64,000 nucleotides of DNA from Paractinoplanes maris (GTDB lineage Bacteria > Actinomycetota > Actinomycetes > Mycobacteriales > Micromonosporaceae): positions 372,001 to 436,000 of the forward strand of contig NZ_JALPVL010000007.1 in NCBI RefSeq assembly GCF_023544465.1. Reading direction: 5' to 3'. The notes beneath the pieces were generated by a model. It had not been told where the DNA came from, did no database searches, and was given only the letters and a program-made list of their open reading frames with translations. The position numbers and the translations under genes are program-made. How positions within the stretch are numbered: the stretch's first letter is position 1; each line of letters opens with the position of its first letter. This document shows, one piece after another, positions 8,959-16,126 of this stretch.

Positions 8959-10086
8959 ATGACAGCCGGCGCAACGCTCGGTCTCATCATCAATCCCGTG
9001 GCCGGAATGGGCGGCAGTGTCGGGCTCAAAGGCACCGACGGCGAGGACGTCCTGCGCGAAGCCTGGCGACGTGGCGCGCAGCCGGCCGCCGAGAAACGCG
9101 CCCGCGCCGCGGTCACCCGACTGACCGAATCCGTGACGCCGCTGCGCGTTCTCACCGGCTCCGGCGAGTCCGGCGAGGATGTCGTACGCGCAGCCGGCCT
9201 CGATGTGGAGGTGGTGCACCGAGCGGCACCCGGGCCCACCACCTCCGCCGACACGCGGGCGGCGGCTGACGTCATGGCGGCGCGTTCGGTCGATCTCCTG
9301 CTGTTCGTGGGCGGCGACGGGACGGCGCGCGACATCCTCGCCGTCGTGGGCGATGGCGTGCCCGTTCTCGGGGTGCCGGCCGGCGTGAAGATGCATTCCG
9401 CGGTCTTCGGCACCAGCCCGAGGAATGCCGGACACCTCGCCGCCCTGTTCCTCGCGGGCAGTCCGGCCGCGAGGCTACGCGAAGCCGAGGTGATGGACCT
9501 CGACGAAGCCGCCTTCCGCGGTGACCGGCTTTCCGCACGGCTCCACGGCTACGCGCGCAGTCCGTACGAGCGTCACCTGTCGCAGAACGCCAAAGCCGGA
9601 TCGGGGGTCGGCAGCGAAGCTTCGCTGCAGGTCGCGGCGCGGCAGGTGGCGGCCGGTATGCGGCCCGGTTGCCTCTACATCCTGGGTCCGGGGACGACCA
9701 CACGCCGTGTCGCCGACGCTCTCGGCCTGCCCTCGACCCTGCTCGGTGTCGACGCCGTGATGGACGGCCGAGTCGTCGGTGCCGACCTCGACGAACAGGC
9801 GCTCCTGGAGGTCATGCGGGGCCGGGAGACGTGGATCGTCGTCGGCGTCCTCGGCGGCCAGGGCAGCCTGTTCGGACGCGGCAACCAGCAGATCAGCGCC
9901 GAGGTGATCCGCCGCGCCGGACGCGAACGCATCATCGTCCTCTCCAGCCTGGAAAAACTGATCGCCTTGCGAACCGCAGCACTGCACGTGGACACCGGCG
10001 ACGCCGAGGTGGACGCGATGCTGGCCGGCTACATCCGGATCGAAACCGGCCCCGACCGCAGCACGCTCTACAAAGTGGAGGCGTGA
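8959..10086 (+). CDS. ATP-NAD kinase family protein (AcoX-like)
   Basis: A 375-residue protein with the NAD-kinase/diacylglycerol-kinase fold: IINPVAGMGG at the N terminus and GGDGTARD at 118-125, the phosphate-binding and catalytic signature. The length and C-terminal half resemble the AcoX branch, which accompanies catabolic operons, rather than housekeeping NAD kinase. The ATG follows GAGGAGG. It is the first gene of an apparent three-gene operon with two P-protein subunits (37-bp gap, then a 1-bp overlap). Its substrate is not known; it could make NADP for the operon or phosphorylate another metabolite. The assignment to the superfamily is firm, the role is inference. Confidence 0.82.
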   Translation: MTAGATLGLIINPVAGMGGSVGLKGTDGEDVLREAWRRGAQPAAEKRARAAVTRLTESVTPLRVLTGSGESGEDVVRAAGLDVEVVHRAAPGPTTSADTRAAADVMAARSVDLLLFVGGDGTARDILAVVGDGVPVLGVPAGVKMHSAVFGTSPRNAGHLAALFLAGSPAARLREAEVMDLDEAAFRGDRLSARLHGYARSPYERHLSQNAKAGSGVGSEASLQVAARQVAAGMRPGCLYILGPGTTTRRVADALGLPSTLLGVDAVMDGRVVGADLDEQALLEVMRGRETWIVVGVLGGQGSLFGRGNQQISAEVIRRAGRERIIVLSSLEKLIALRTAALHVDTGDAEVDAMLAGYIRIETGPDRSTLYKVEA

Positions 10087-10123
10087 CCGCGGCCCTTTCT
10101 CATCTCGACGAAGGAGCCCTCTC

Positions 10124-11524
10124 ATGGGAGAAAGCACGGCACATCCGTACATGGCCAACTCGGTGCCCGCGATTCAGCGGGAGATGCTCGACGCGATCGG
10201 CGCCGACAACATCGACCAACTGTTCAGCCAGATCCCGGCCGACCACCGTACGAAGCATTCGTTCGACCTGCCGCCGGCGCTCAGCGAGAGCGAGCTCAGC
10301 CGGCATCTCATCGGCATCCTGGCAAAGAATCGGACCGTCGAGCAGAACCTCAACTTCCTCGGCGCGGGCAGCTGGCAGCATCACGTTCCCGCCGTCTGCG
10401 ACGAGGTGGTCCGCCGTAACGAATGGCTCACCTCGGTCTTCGGCGAACCGAGCTCCGACCACGGCCGCAACCAGGCGTGGTTCGAATTCTGCAGCCAGCT
10501 GGGCGAGCTGGTCGATCTCGAACTGGTCGGCCTGCCGGTGCGTAGCTGGGGCAGCGCGGCCGGATCCGCGCTGCGGATGGCCTCACGCCTGACCGGGCGC
10601 AACGAGGTCGCGGTCGTCCGGGCCATCGACCCCGAGCGCCTCTCGGTGATCCGCAACTACTGCGAGCCGGTCGAGATGGCCGACCACATCGCCGTTCGCC
10701 TCGTCGACTACGACCCGGCCACCGGCCTGATCGACCTGGACGACCTGCGCGCCGCGGTCGGCGACCAGACGGCCGCCGTCTACTTCGAGACCCCGTCCTA
10801 TCTCGGCGTGATCGAACATCAGGGTGCCGCCATCGCCGAGATCGCCCACGCGGCGGGCGCCGAGCTGATCGTCGGGGTCGACCCCATCTCGCTCGGCGTG
10901 CTCGCTTCACCCGCCGGCTACGGCGCCGACTTCGTCGTCGGCACCATTCAGCCCCTCGGCGTACGGCTGAACACCGGCGGCGGAATCGGCGGCTTCATCG
11001 CCACCCGCGACGAGGACCGCTACGCCCACCAGTACCCGACGCTGCTGCTCAGCATCGCCGAGACGATCGAACCCGGCGAGTACGGCTACGGCCTGAGCCT
11101 GTTCGAGCAGTCCTCCTACGGGCTGCGCGACAAAGGCAACGACTGGACCGGTCACTCGGTCTACATGTGGGCGATCGCCGCGACCACGTACATGGCGATG
11201 ATGGGCCCGAAAGGGTTCGAGGAGATCGGCGGCGTCATCCTGCAGCGGGCGCATCACGCGGCGCGGCAGCTCGCTGAGATCGAAGGCGTACGCGTCATGT
11301 TCCCCTCCGGCTTCTTCAAGGAGTTCGTCGTGAACTTCGACGACACCGGCCGGGAAGTCGGTGAGATCAACGACTCCCTGCGCGAGCAAGGCATCTTCGG
11401 CGGCAAGGACTTGTCGCGGGAATTCCCCGAACTGGGCGCGAGCGCTCTGTACTGCGTCACCGAGATCCACACCGGGACCGACATCGAGCGCCTGGTCGGC
11501 GCCCTCAGGAAGGCGATCGCGTGA
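10124..11524 (+). CDS. Glycine dehydrogenase (decarboxylating)-like subunit 1 (GcvPA-like)
   Basis: A 466-residue protein of the P-protein alpha-subunit family. It opens with HPYMANSVPAIQREMLDAIGADNIDQLFSQIP, the characteristic N terminus of GcvPA, and keeps the fold-type I PLP-enzyme pattern (LNFLGAGSWQHHVPA, FETPSYLGVIE). In two-subunit glycine decarboxylases this chain pairs with GcvPB to decarboxylate glycine and pass the aminomethyl group to the H protein. The ATG has GGAG upstream. The stop overlaps the start of the next gene (TGATG), implying translational coupling. No T, H or L protein gene lies in the window, so the pair may act on glycine with a distant H protein or on another amino acid. 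Confidence 0.83.
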   Translation: MGESTAHPYMANSVPAIQREMLDAIGADNIDQLFSQIPADHRTKHSFDLPPALSESELSRHLIGILAKNRTVEQNLNFLGAGSWQHHVPAVCDEVVRRNEWLTSVFGEPSSDHGRNQAWFEFCSQLGELVDLELVGLPVRSWGSAAGSALRMASRLTGRNEVAVVRAIDPERLSVIRNYCEPVEMADHIAVRLVDYDPATGLIDLDDLRAAVGDQTAAVYFETPSYLGVIEHQGAAIAEIAHAAGAELIVGVDPISLGVLASPAGYGADFVVGTIQPLGVRLNTGGGIGGFIATRDEDRYAHQYPTLLLSIAETIEPGEYGYGLSLFEQSSYGLRDKGNDWTGHSVYMWAIAATTYMAMMGPKGFEEIGGVILQRAHHAARQLAEIEGVRVMFPSGFFKEFVVNFDDTGREVGEINDSLREQGIFGGKDLSREFPELGASALYCVTEIHTGTDIERLVGALRKAIA

Positions 11525-13125
11525 TGAGCATCGAACCGAAGGAATACCAGGCACCGGTCTGGCACGAGCCGGTCATCCACCAGATGGGCGCCCCGGGCCG
11601 CCGCGGGGTGCTGTTCTCGCGGGTGGAGGACGAGATCGAGGCCGGCGTCGGTCCGGCCGCCGACCTGATCCCGGAGGCGGTGCGCCGCCGCGACCGACCC
11701 GCCCTGCCGGAGCTTTCCGAGCCCGAGGCGCTCTATCACTATCTGCGGCTGTCGCAGCAGACACTCGGCATGATGGGTATCAGCCTCTTCGGGACCTGCA
11801 CGATGAAGTACAACCCGTCGGTCAACGAGGCGATCTCCTGGCGACCGGAAATCACCGAAGTGCATCCGCTCCAGCACGACGACACCCTGCAAGGCACCCT
11901 GGAGATCGTCTACGGGATGGACCTGATCCTGCGCGAGCTCTCCGGGATGGATCAATTCGTCTTCCAGGCGGGCGGCGGCGCCGAGGCGGCGTATGTCAAC
12001 TGTGCCGTGACCCGTGGCTATCACGCCGCCCGGGGCGAGCTGGAACAGCGCAACGAGATCATCACCACGATCCAGACCCACCCGTCCAGTGCCGCGACCG
12101 CGGCCACGGCGGGGTTCAAGGTCATCACGCTGATGCTCGACGAGAACGGCTATCCGTCGCTGGACGCGCTGAAGGCCGCGGTCTCGAACCGGACGGCCGC
12201 CCTGATGGTCAACAACCCCGACGACATGGGCGTCTACAACCCGGAGATCAAGGAGTGGGTGCGCATCGTCCACGAGGCGGGCGGGCTCGCCTTCCACGAC
12301 AGCGCCAACTTCAACGGCATCATCGGCAAGCTCCGGCCGCGTGAGATCGGGTTCGACGCCTGCATGTTCATGCTTCACAAGACGTTCGGAGCGCCCAAGA
12401 GCGGCGTCGGCGGACCAGCGGTCGGCGCGTACGGCTGCTCCGCCGAGCTCGCCCCCTTCCTCCCCTCGCCGCTGGTCGCCTTCGACGGCCACCGATACCG
12501 CCTCGACTACGACCGGCCGCAGAGCATCGGCAAGATCCGTGAGTTCTGGGGCAACGTGCCGGTGGTGGTGAAGGCCTACGCCTGGTCGCGTTCGGTCGGC
12601 GCCGAAGGGATGGGGCAGGTCTCCGACCTCTCCGTGCTGGCCAACAACTACATGGAGAAGGGCCTGCTGGCCATCCGCGGGGTCACGCGATCGCACCCCG
12701 ACGCGACCTCTCCGCGCTTGGAGATGACGCGCTACAGCCTGCAGACGCTCAAGGAAGAGACCGGGGTCGACATCCACGACGTCCAGAACCGGATGACCGA
12801 CTTCGGCATCGACGCGCCGTGGACCAGCCACGAACCCTGGCTTCTGCCCGAGCCGATCACCCCGGAAGCCGGCGAGATGTGGGGCAAGGAAGCGCTCGAC
12901 AACTGGATCGCCGTCCTCAAGAAGGTTTCCGACGAGGCGTACTCCGATCCGGAACTCGTCAAGACGGCCCCGCACAATCAAGCGGTCCACCGCCTGAAGC
13001 CCGGCGTGATCGACGACCCGGACACCAGGGCAATGACCTGGCGCGCTTACCAGCGGAAGACGGCTCACCAGTCAGCACGGCGGCGCGCGTCGCCGGGTGA
13101 AGTGCCAGGACAGCCCGGCGAGTAG
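11524..13125 (+). CDS. Glycine dehydrogenase (decarboxylating)-like subunit 2 (GcvPB-like)
   Basis: A 533-residue PLP enzyme. The cofactor lysine is Lys286 in LHKTFGAPK, matching the HKTF motif of P proteins, and the glycine-rich loop following it (SGVGGPAVGAYG) is present. The N-terminal region has the family's SLFGTCTMKYNP motif. It is about 40-50 residues longer than usual GcvPB, with extra C-terminal sequence. The ATG at 11524 overlaps the gcvPA-like stop by 1 bp; a GTG at 11521 is equally in frame. A strong terminator follows the stop. It completes the NAD-kinase-like/P-alpha/P-beta operon; physiological substrate uncertain. Confidence 0.85.
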   Translation: MSIEPKEYQAPVWHEPVIHQMGAPGRRGVLFSRVEDEIEAGVGPAADLIPEAVRRRDRPALPELSEPEALYHYLRLSQQTLGMMGISLFGTCTMKYNPSVNEAISWRPEITEVHPLQHDDTLQGTLEIVYGMDLILRELSGMDQFVFQAGGGAEAAYVNCAVTRGYHAARGELEQRNEIITTIQTHPSSAATAATAGFKVITLMLDENGYPSLDALKAAVSNRTAALMVNNPDDMGVYNPEIKEWVRIVHEAGGLAFHDSANFNGIIGKLRPREIGFDACMFMLHKTFGAPKSGVGGPAVGAYGCSAELAPFLPSPLVAFDGHRYRLDYDRPQSIGKIREFWGNVPVVVKAYAWSRSVGAEGMGQVSDLSVLANNYMEKGLLAIRGVTRSHPDATSPRLEMTRYSLQTLKEETGVDIHDVQNRMTDFGIDAPWTSHEPWLLPEPITPEAGEMWGKEALDNWIAVLKKVSDEAYSDPELVKTAPHNQAVHRLKPGVIDDPDTRAMTWRAYQRKTAHQSARRRASPGEVPGQPGE

Positions 13126-13145
13126 GCCTCCCCAGCGAAACCCTC

Positions 13146-13174
13146 GCCCGGAAGGTGATTTCCACCTTCCGGGC
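13146..13174 (+). terminator. Intrinsic terminator after the P-protein operon
   Basis: Perfect 12-bp stem (GCCCGGAAGGTG and its complement) with a 5-base loop ATTTC, 20 bp after the stop at 13125. A short pyrimidine run follows instead of a true T tract, as usual in actinomycetes. Confidence 0.8.
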
Positions 13175-13195
13175 GTTCCCCCTTCAGCCGACACC

Positions 13196-13337
13196 ACACC
13201 CGGGTTCATCACGGCAAGGCGATGTAGGGCTCCTGCTCCAACGGCGATGTTCGCGACGGCGAGCATCATGCCGGGATCGGCAGAGGTACCGCCGGTGGTG
13301 AACAGGATCGTGCCGCCGCGTCAGTCATCGCCGGCAG
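13196..13337 (-). pseudogene. Fragment of a short-chain dehydrogenase
   Basis: On the minus strand, CTGCCGGCGATGACTGACGC encodes LPAMTDA, and after a one-base shift the DNA reads GTILFTTGGTSADPG and then MMLAVANIAVGAGALHRLAV. This is the beta5-helix segment of an SDR (LPAM...G-TILFTTGG, with the following helix). Both ends of the gene are missing and a frameshift separates the two pieces, so it cannot make a protein. It lies between the terminator and the intact SDR at 13512. Confidence 0.55.
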
Positions 13338-13410
13338 GATGTGTTGCGTAACGCGGCGTCAGCCGGGCGCGCGCCGCGCGGAGGAAGTCGGCCAGGGCGT
13401 CGGGGTGCCC
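13324..13410 (-). pseudogene. Remnant of an XRE (MmyB-like) regulator N terminus
   Basis: Minus-strand translation gives GHPDALADFLRAARARLTP, which matches the N terminus of helix-turn-helix regulators that begin with a LADFLR.RR..L.P segment and usually stand divergent to an SDR gene. The similarity stops after about 20 residues, before the helix-turn-helix itself, and the frame ends at 13321. It abuts the SDR fragment. Short match, so moderate confidence. Confidence 0.4.
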
Positions 13411-13511
13411 AATCTGTCCCAAGAAACAGTGGCCCTTCTTGGAGATCCGCTGCGCGCCGACGATGAACGAGTCGCGGTGATGCGGCGAACCCTTGTCGAA
13501 AGGAATACCCC

Positions 13512-14351
13512 ATGTCTGTCTGGATGATCACCGGAGCTGCTCGCGGGCTCGGTCTCGAGATCGCTCGCGCCGCTCTCGCCGGCGGTGAGCAGGTCGCGCC
13601 GGCCACGCGCCGCCTGGAAAGCCTGCCGGAGGATGTCCGCGACCACCCGAACGTGCTGCCGGTGCGGCTCGACGTCACCGACCAGGCGCAGATCACCTCG
13701 ACCGTGGCGAAGGTCGTCGACCGGTTCGGCTCGATCGACGTGCTTGTCAACAACGCCGGTCGCGGCCTGCTCGGCGCGCTCGAGGAGATCACCGACCCCG
13801 AGACGCGTTCGCTGTTCGACGTGAACGTGTTCGGTCTGATCAACACCACTCGTGCCGTCCTGCCGATCATGCGCGCGGCCGGTCAGGGCAAGCTCGTCCA
13901 CATCGGATCGCGTTCCGGGTTCGAGGGCGAGCCGGGCGTGAGCATGTACGCCGCCTCGAAGTTCGCCGTCGCCGGTATCAGTGAGGCCCTCGCGGCCGAG
14001 CTGGAGCCCTTCGGGATCCAGAGCATGGTGGTCGAACCCGGTGTGTTCCGCACCGATTTCCTCGACACCTCGTCGATGCAGCTGCCGCAGGACCGCATCG
14101 CCGCCTACGACGGCACCCCGGCCCACGTGACGCTCGACTGGGCGGACAAGGCCAACCACACGCAGCTCGGCGACCCCGTCAAGGGCGCCGCCTTCATCTA
14201 CCAGGTCGTCTCGGGCGAGCAGCTCCCCCTGCACCTGCCCGTCGGCCAGGACGCGCTGGACCGCCGCACCGTGATGAGCGAGCGCATCGAGCGCGAGACC
14301 GCGCCGCTGCGGGAGGTGTCGGCCGCGACCGCCCACACCGAAGCCGAATGA
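13512..14351 (+). CDS. Short-chain dehydrogenase/reductase
   Basis: A 279-residue classical SDR. It has the NAD(P)-binding TGAARGLG at about residues 7-14, VNNAG near 82-86, the catalytic Ser in HIGSRSG and YAASK with Tyr and Lys. The sequence LVHIGSRSGFEGEPGVSMYAASKFAVAGISEAL is typical of uncharacterised bacterial oxidoreductases near TetR or XRE regulators. The start ATG follows AAAGGA. The upstream DNA contains remnants of another SDR and of an XRE regulator, suggesting local turnover. It converges with the TetR gene. Substrate unknown. Confidence 0.9.
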   Translation: MSVWMITGAARGLGLEIARAALAGGEQVAPATRRLESLPEDVRDHPNVLPVRLDVTDQAQITSTVAKVVDRFGSIDVLVNNAGRGLLGALEEITDPETRSLFDVNVFGLINTTRAVLPIMRAAGQGKLVHIGSRSGFEGEPGVSMYAASKFAVAGISEALAAELEPFGIQSMVVEPGVFRTDFLDTSSMQLPQDRIAAYDGTPAHVTLDWADKANHTQLGDPVKGAAFIYQVVSGEQLPLHLPVGQDALDRRTVMSERIERETAPLREVSAATAHTEAE

Positions 14352-14431
14352 GCCCGTGCCGGGCCCTTCGACCCCTACCTTGTGGTGGTCACGGTGCTGC
14401 ACGAACACCACGGGAGCGAGGACGGCGCTCG

Positions 14432-15052
14432 TCAGCCTCCGAAGCGGGCACCGTCCAGCTGTGCTACCAGGTCCATAGCGGCGCCGACCTGATCGCGCAG
14501 GGCGCCGCGATCAGGGGCGCCGGCGGCCAGCCATCGGTCCACGGCCAGCCGCCAAGCCGCCACAGTGGCGTCCAGGGCGAGCCGCAGCGAGGGTGCGATC
14601 TCGTCCTGACCGTCCAGCTGGGCGGTCACCAGGTTGAGGACTGCCGCGTTGACCGAGGCGCAGTGTTGGAGGCTGACTGCCTCGAGCGCCGGCGTCTCGC
14701 GCACCAGCCTGCCGGCGACGGCCCAGCGATCGAACCACTCGTCATCCAGGCCGTCCAGTGCGGCGACGAGTGCCTCTCGGCAGAAACGCAGAACCGGCCC
14801 GGCCGGCGGACGCCGGCCGGCCTCCTGTCGTACGGCGTCGAACAGCTCCTGCTCGGTGGCGAGCACCGCGGATTCTTTGGACGGGTAGAACCGGAAGAAC
14901 GTGCGCTTCGAAACGTTGGCCGCATCGGCGATCGCGTCGACCGTCACGTTCTCGAAGCCCCGGTGGGCGCTCAGGCGCAGCGCGACAGTAGCCAGTTGCT
15001 GAGTGGTCTGCAGCTTCTTTCTCTCGCGAAGGCCGGTCACGGCGGCAAGCAT
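14432..15052 (-). CDS. TetR-family transcriptional regulator
   Basis: A 206-residue repressor-type regulator. The N-terminal helix-turn-helix reads TVDAIADAANVSKRTFFRFYPSKE at about residues 30-53, followed by an all-helical ligand domain. The ATG at 15052 begins MLAAVTGLRERKK; a GTG five codons in is an alternative. It is divergent from the oxidoreductase at 15114 with only 61 bp between, which contains a dyad, so it most likely represses that gene and itself in response to the oxidoreductase substrate. Confidence 0.9.
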   Translation of the reverse strand: MLAAVTGLRERKKLQTTQQLATVALRLSAHRGFENVTVDAIADAANVSKRTFFRFYPSKESAVLATEQELFDAVRQEAGRRPPAGPVLRFCREALVAALDGLDDEWFDRWAVAGRLVRETPALEAVSLQHCASVNAAVLNLVTAQLDGQDEIAPSLRLALDATVAAWRLAVDRWLAAGAPDRGALRDQVGAAMDLVAQLDGARFGG

Positions 15053-15070
15053 ACGACGATGTGAAAGAAA

Positions 15071-15085
15071 TGTCACTTGGCGACA
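15071..15085. promoter_or_regulatory. Candidate TetR operator
   Basis: TGTC-ACTTGGC-GACA dyad in the 61-bp divergent gap between the TetR and oxidoreductase genes, with a second TGTCAC copy 24 bp downstream at the right edge of the gap. Position and symmetry support an operator; the arms are short. Confidence 0.45.
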
Positions 15086-15113
15086 ATTGGCACTCGGTGT
15101 CACCATGACGGTC

Positions 15114-16034
15114 ATGAGAGCACTGGTCGTCAATCATGAATCGCCGTTCCCTCTGGCCCTGGCCGAGGTGCCCGAGCCGACCACCGCCCCTCACGAGGCC
15201 CTCATCCGGGTGGAGGCGGCTGCGGTCAACCCCGGTGAGCTCGCGGACCGTCTCCCCGCTGCCCCATCCGGCACCATTGCCGGCTGGGAGGCCGCCGGGG
15301 TCGTGCTGCGCCCCGCGGCGGACGGCTCCGGACCTGAGGCCGGAACGCCGGTGGTGACGGTCTGGGAGGGTGGCGCCTGGGCCGAGCTGCGCGCGGTGCC
15401 GACTGCCGCCCTCGGTGTGCTGCCGTCCGGTGCCGACTTCGCCGCTGCCAGCACCCTGCCGGTGGCCGCCGGCTCGGCCCTGCGAGCCTTGCGGGCGCTG
15501 TCGGCGGCGCCGGGCCGGCGGATACTGATCACCGGCGCGTCAGGGGCCGTGGGTCGTTTCGCCGTCCAGCTCGGCGCGGCCGCCGGTGCCCATGTGATCG
15601 CCGCGGTCCGCCGCCCCGAGGCCGGCACCGAATTGCTGAACCTGGGCGCCGCCGAGGTCGTGGCCACGCCGGCGTTGACCGATCTGGCGCCGGTCGACGG
15701 GGTACTCGAAACGGTCGGTGGCGAGATCCTGGTGGAGGCCTTCGGCCGGCTCAAGGCCGGTGGCCAGTTGCTGTCCGTGGGCCGGGCCTCGGGACGGGAC
15801 ATCACCTTCCGGCCGGAACAGCTGATGGGTGATCACGGCAGCCACGGACGCTCGATCACGACGTTCTTCTTCGGCGACGGCACACCTGGCGTGGACGCGG
15901 ACCTCACTTGGCTCGGCGGGCAACTGGCTGCCGGCCGGCTTCACACGCACGTCAGCCGGGTGGTATCGGCAGCCGACGCGCCGGCGGCCCTGACCGAACC
16001 GGCCGACGGCAGAGTGGTGATCGATTTCAGCTGA
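15114..16034 (+). CDS. Zinc-independent MDR-type alcohol dehydrogenase/quinone oxidoreductase
   Basis: A 306-residue medium-chain dehydrogenase/reductase. The N-terminal GroES-like fold begins MRALVVNHESPFPLALAEVPEP; the Rossmann motif is ILITGASGAVGRFAVQLGAAAGAHVIA near residues 140-166. No structural-zinc cysteines are visible, so it belongs to the quinone oxidoreductase group using NADPH. ATG 15105 (three codons upstream) is possible; neither start has a ribosome site, so a leaderless message is likely. Expression is probably under the divergent TetR protein. Confidence 0.88.
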   Translation: MRALVVNHESPFPLALAEVPEPTTAPHEALIRVEAAAVNPGELADRLPAAPSGTIAGWEAAGVVLRPAADGSGPEAGTPVVTVWEGGAWAELRAVPTAALGVLPSGADFAAASTLPVAAGSALRALRALSAAPGRRILITGASGAVGRFAVQLGAAAGAHVIAAVRRPEAGTELLNLGAAEVVATPALTDLAPVDGVLETVGGEILVEAFGRLKAGGQLLSVGRASGRDITFRPEQLMGDHGSHGRSITTFFFGDGTPGVDADLTWLGGQLAAGRLHTHVSRVVSAADAPAALTEPADGRVVIDFS

Positions 16035-16126
16035 CCGCGGATCTGGCCTGCCAGGCTCGGGGTGGTGTCGTCAGTGGTCACCGTGTCCCCGGGCCGAGCT
16101 CGAGCACATCCGCGTCGGTCGAGGCC

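Noticed and set aside
13411..13427. CTGT-N8-ACAG dyad before the SDR gene, resembling the MerR operator
   Set aside because: No TTGAC element or -10 box stands at the right distance, and the dyad lies at the edge of the XRE remnant.
13359..14411. Long open frames opposite the SDR gene and similar long frames opposite many other genes
   Set aside because: They follow from high G+C third-position bias in the true genes; their translations are Arg/Gly/Pro-rich or lack family motifs.
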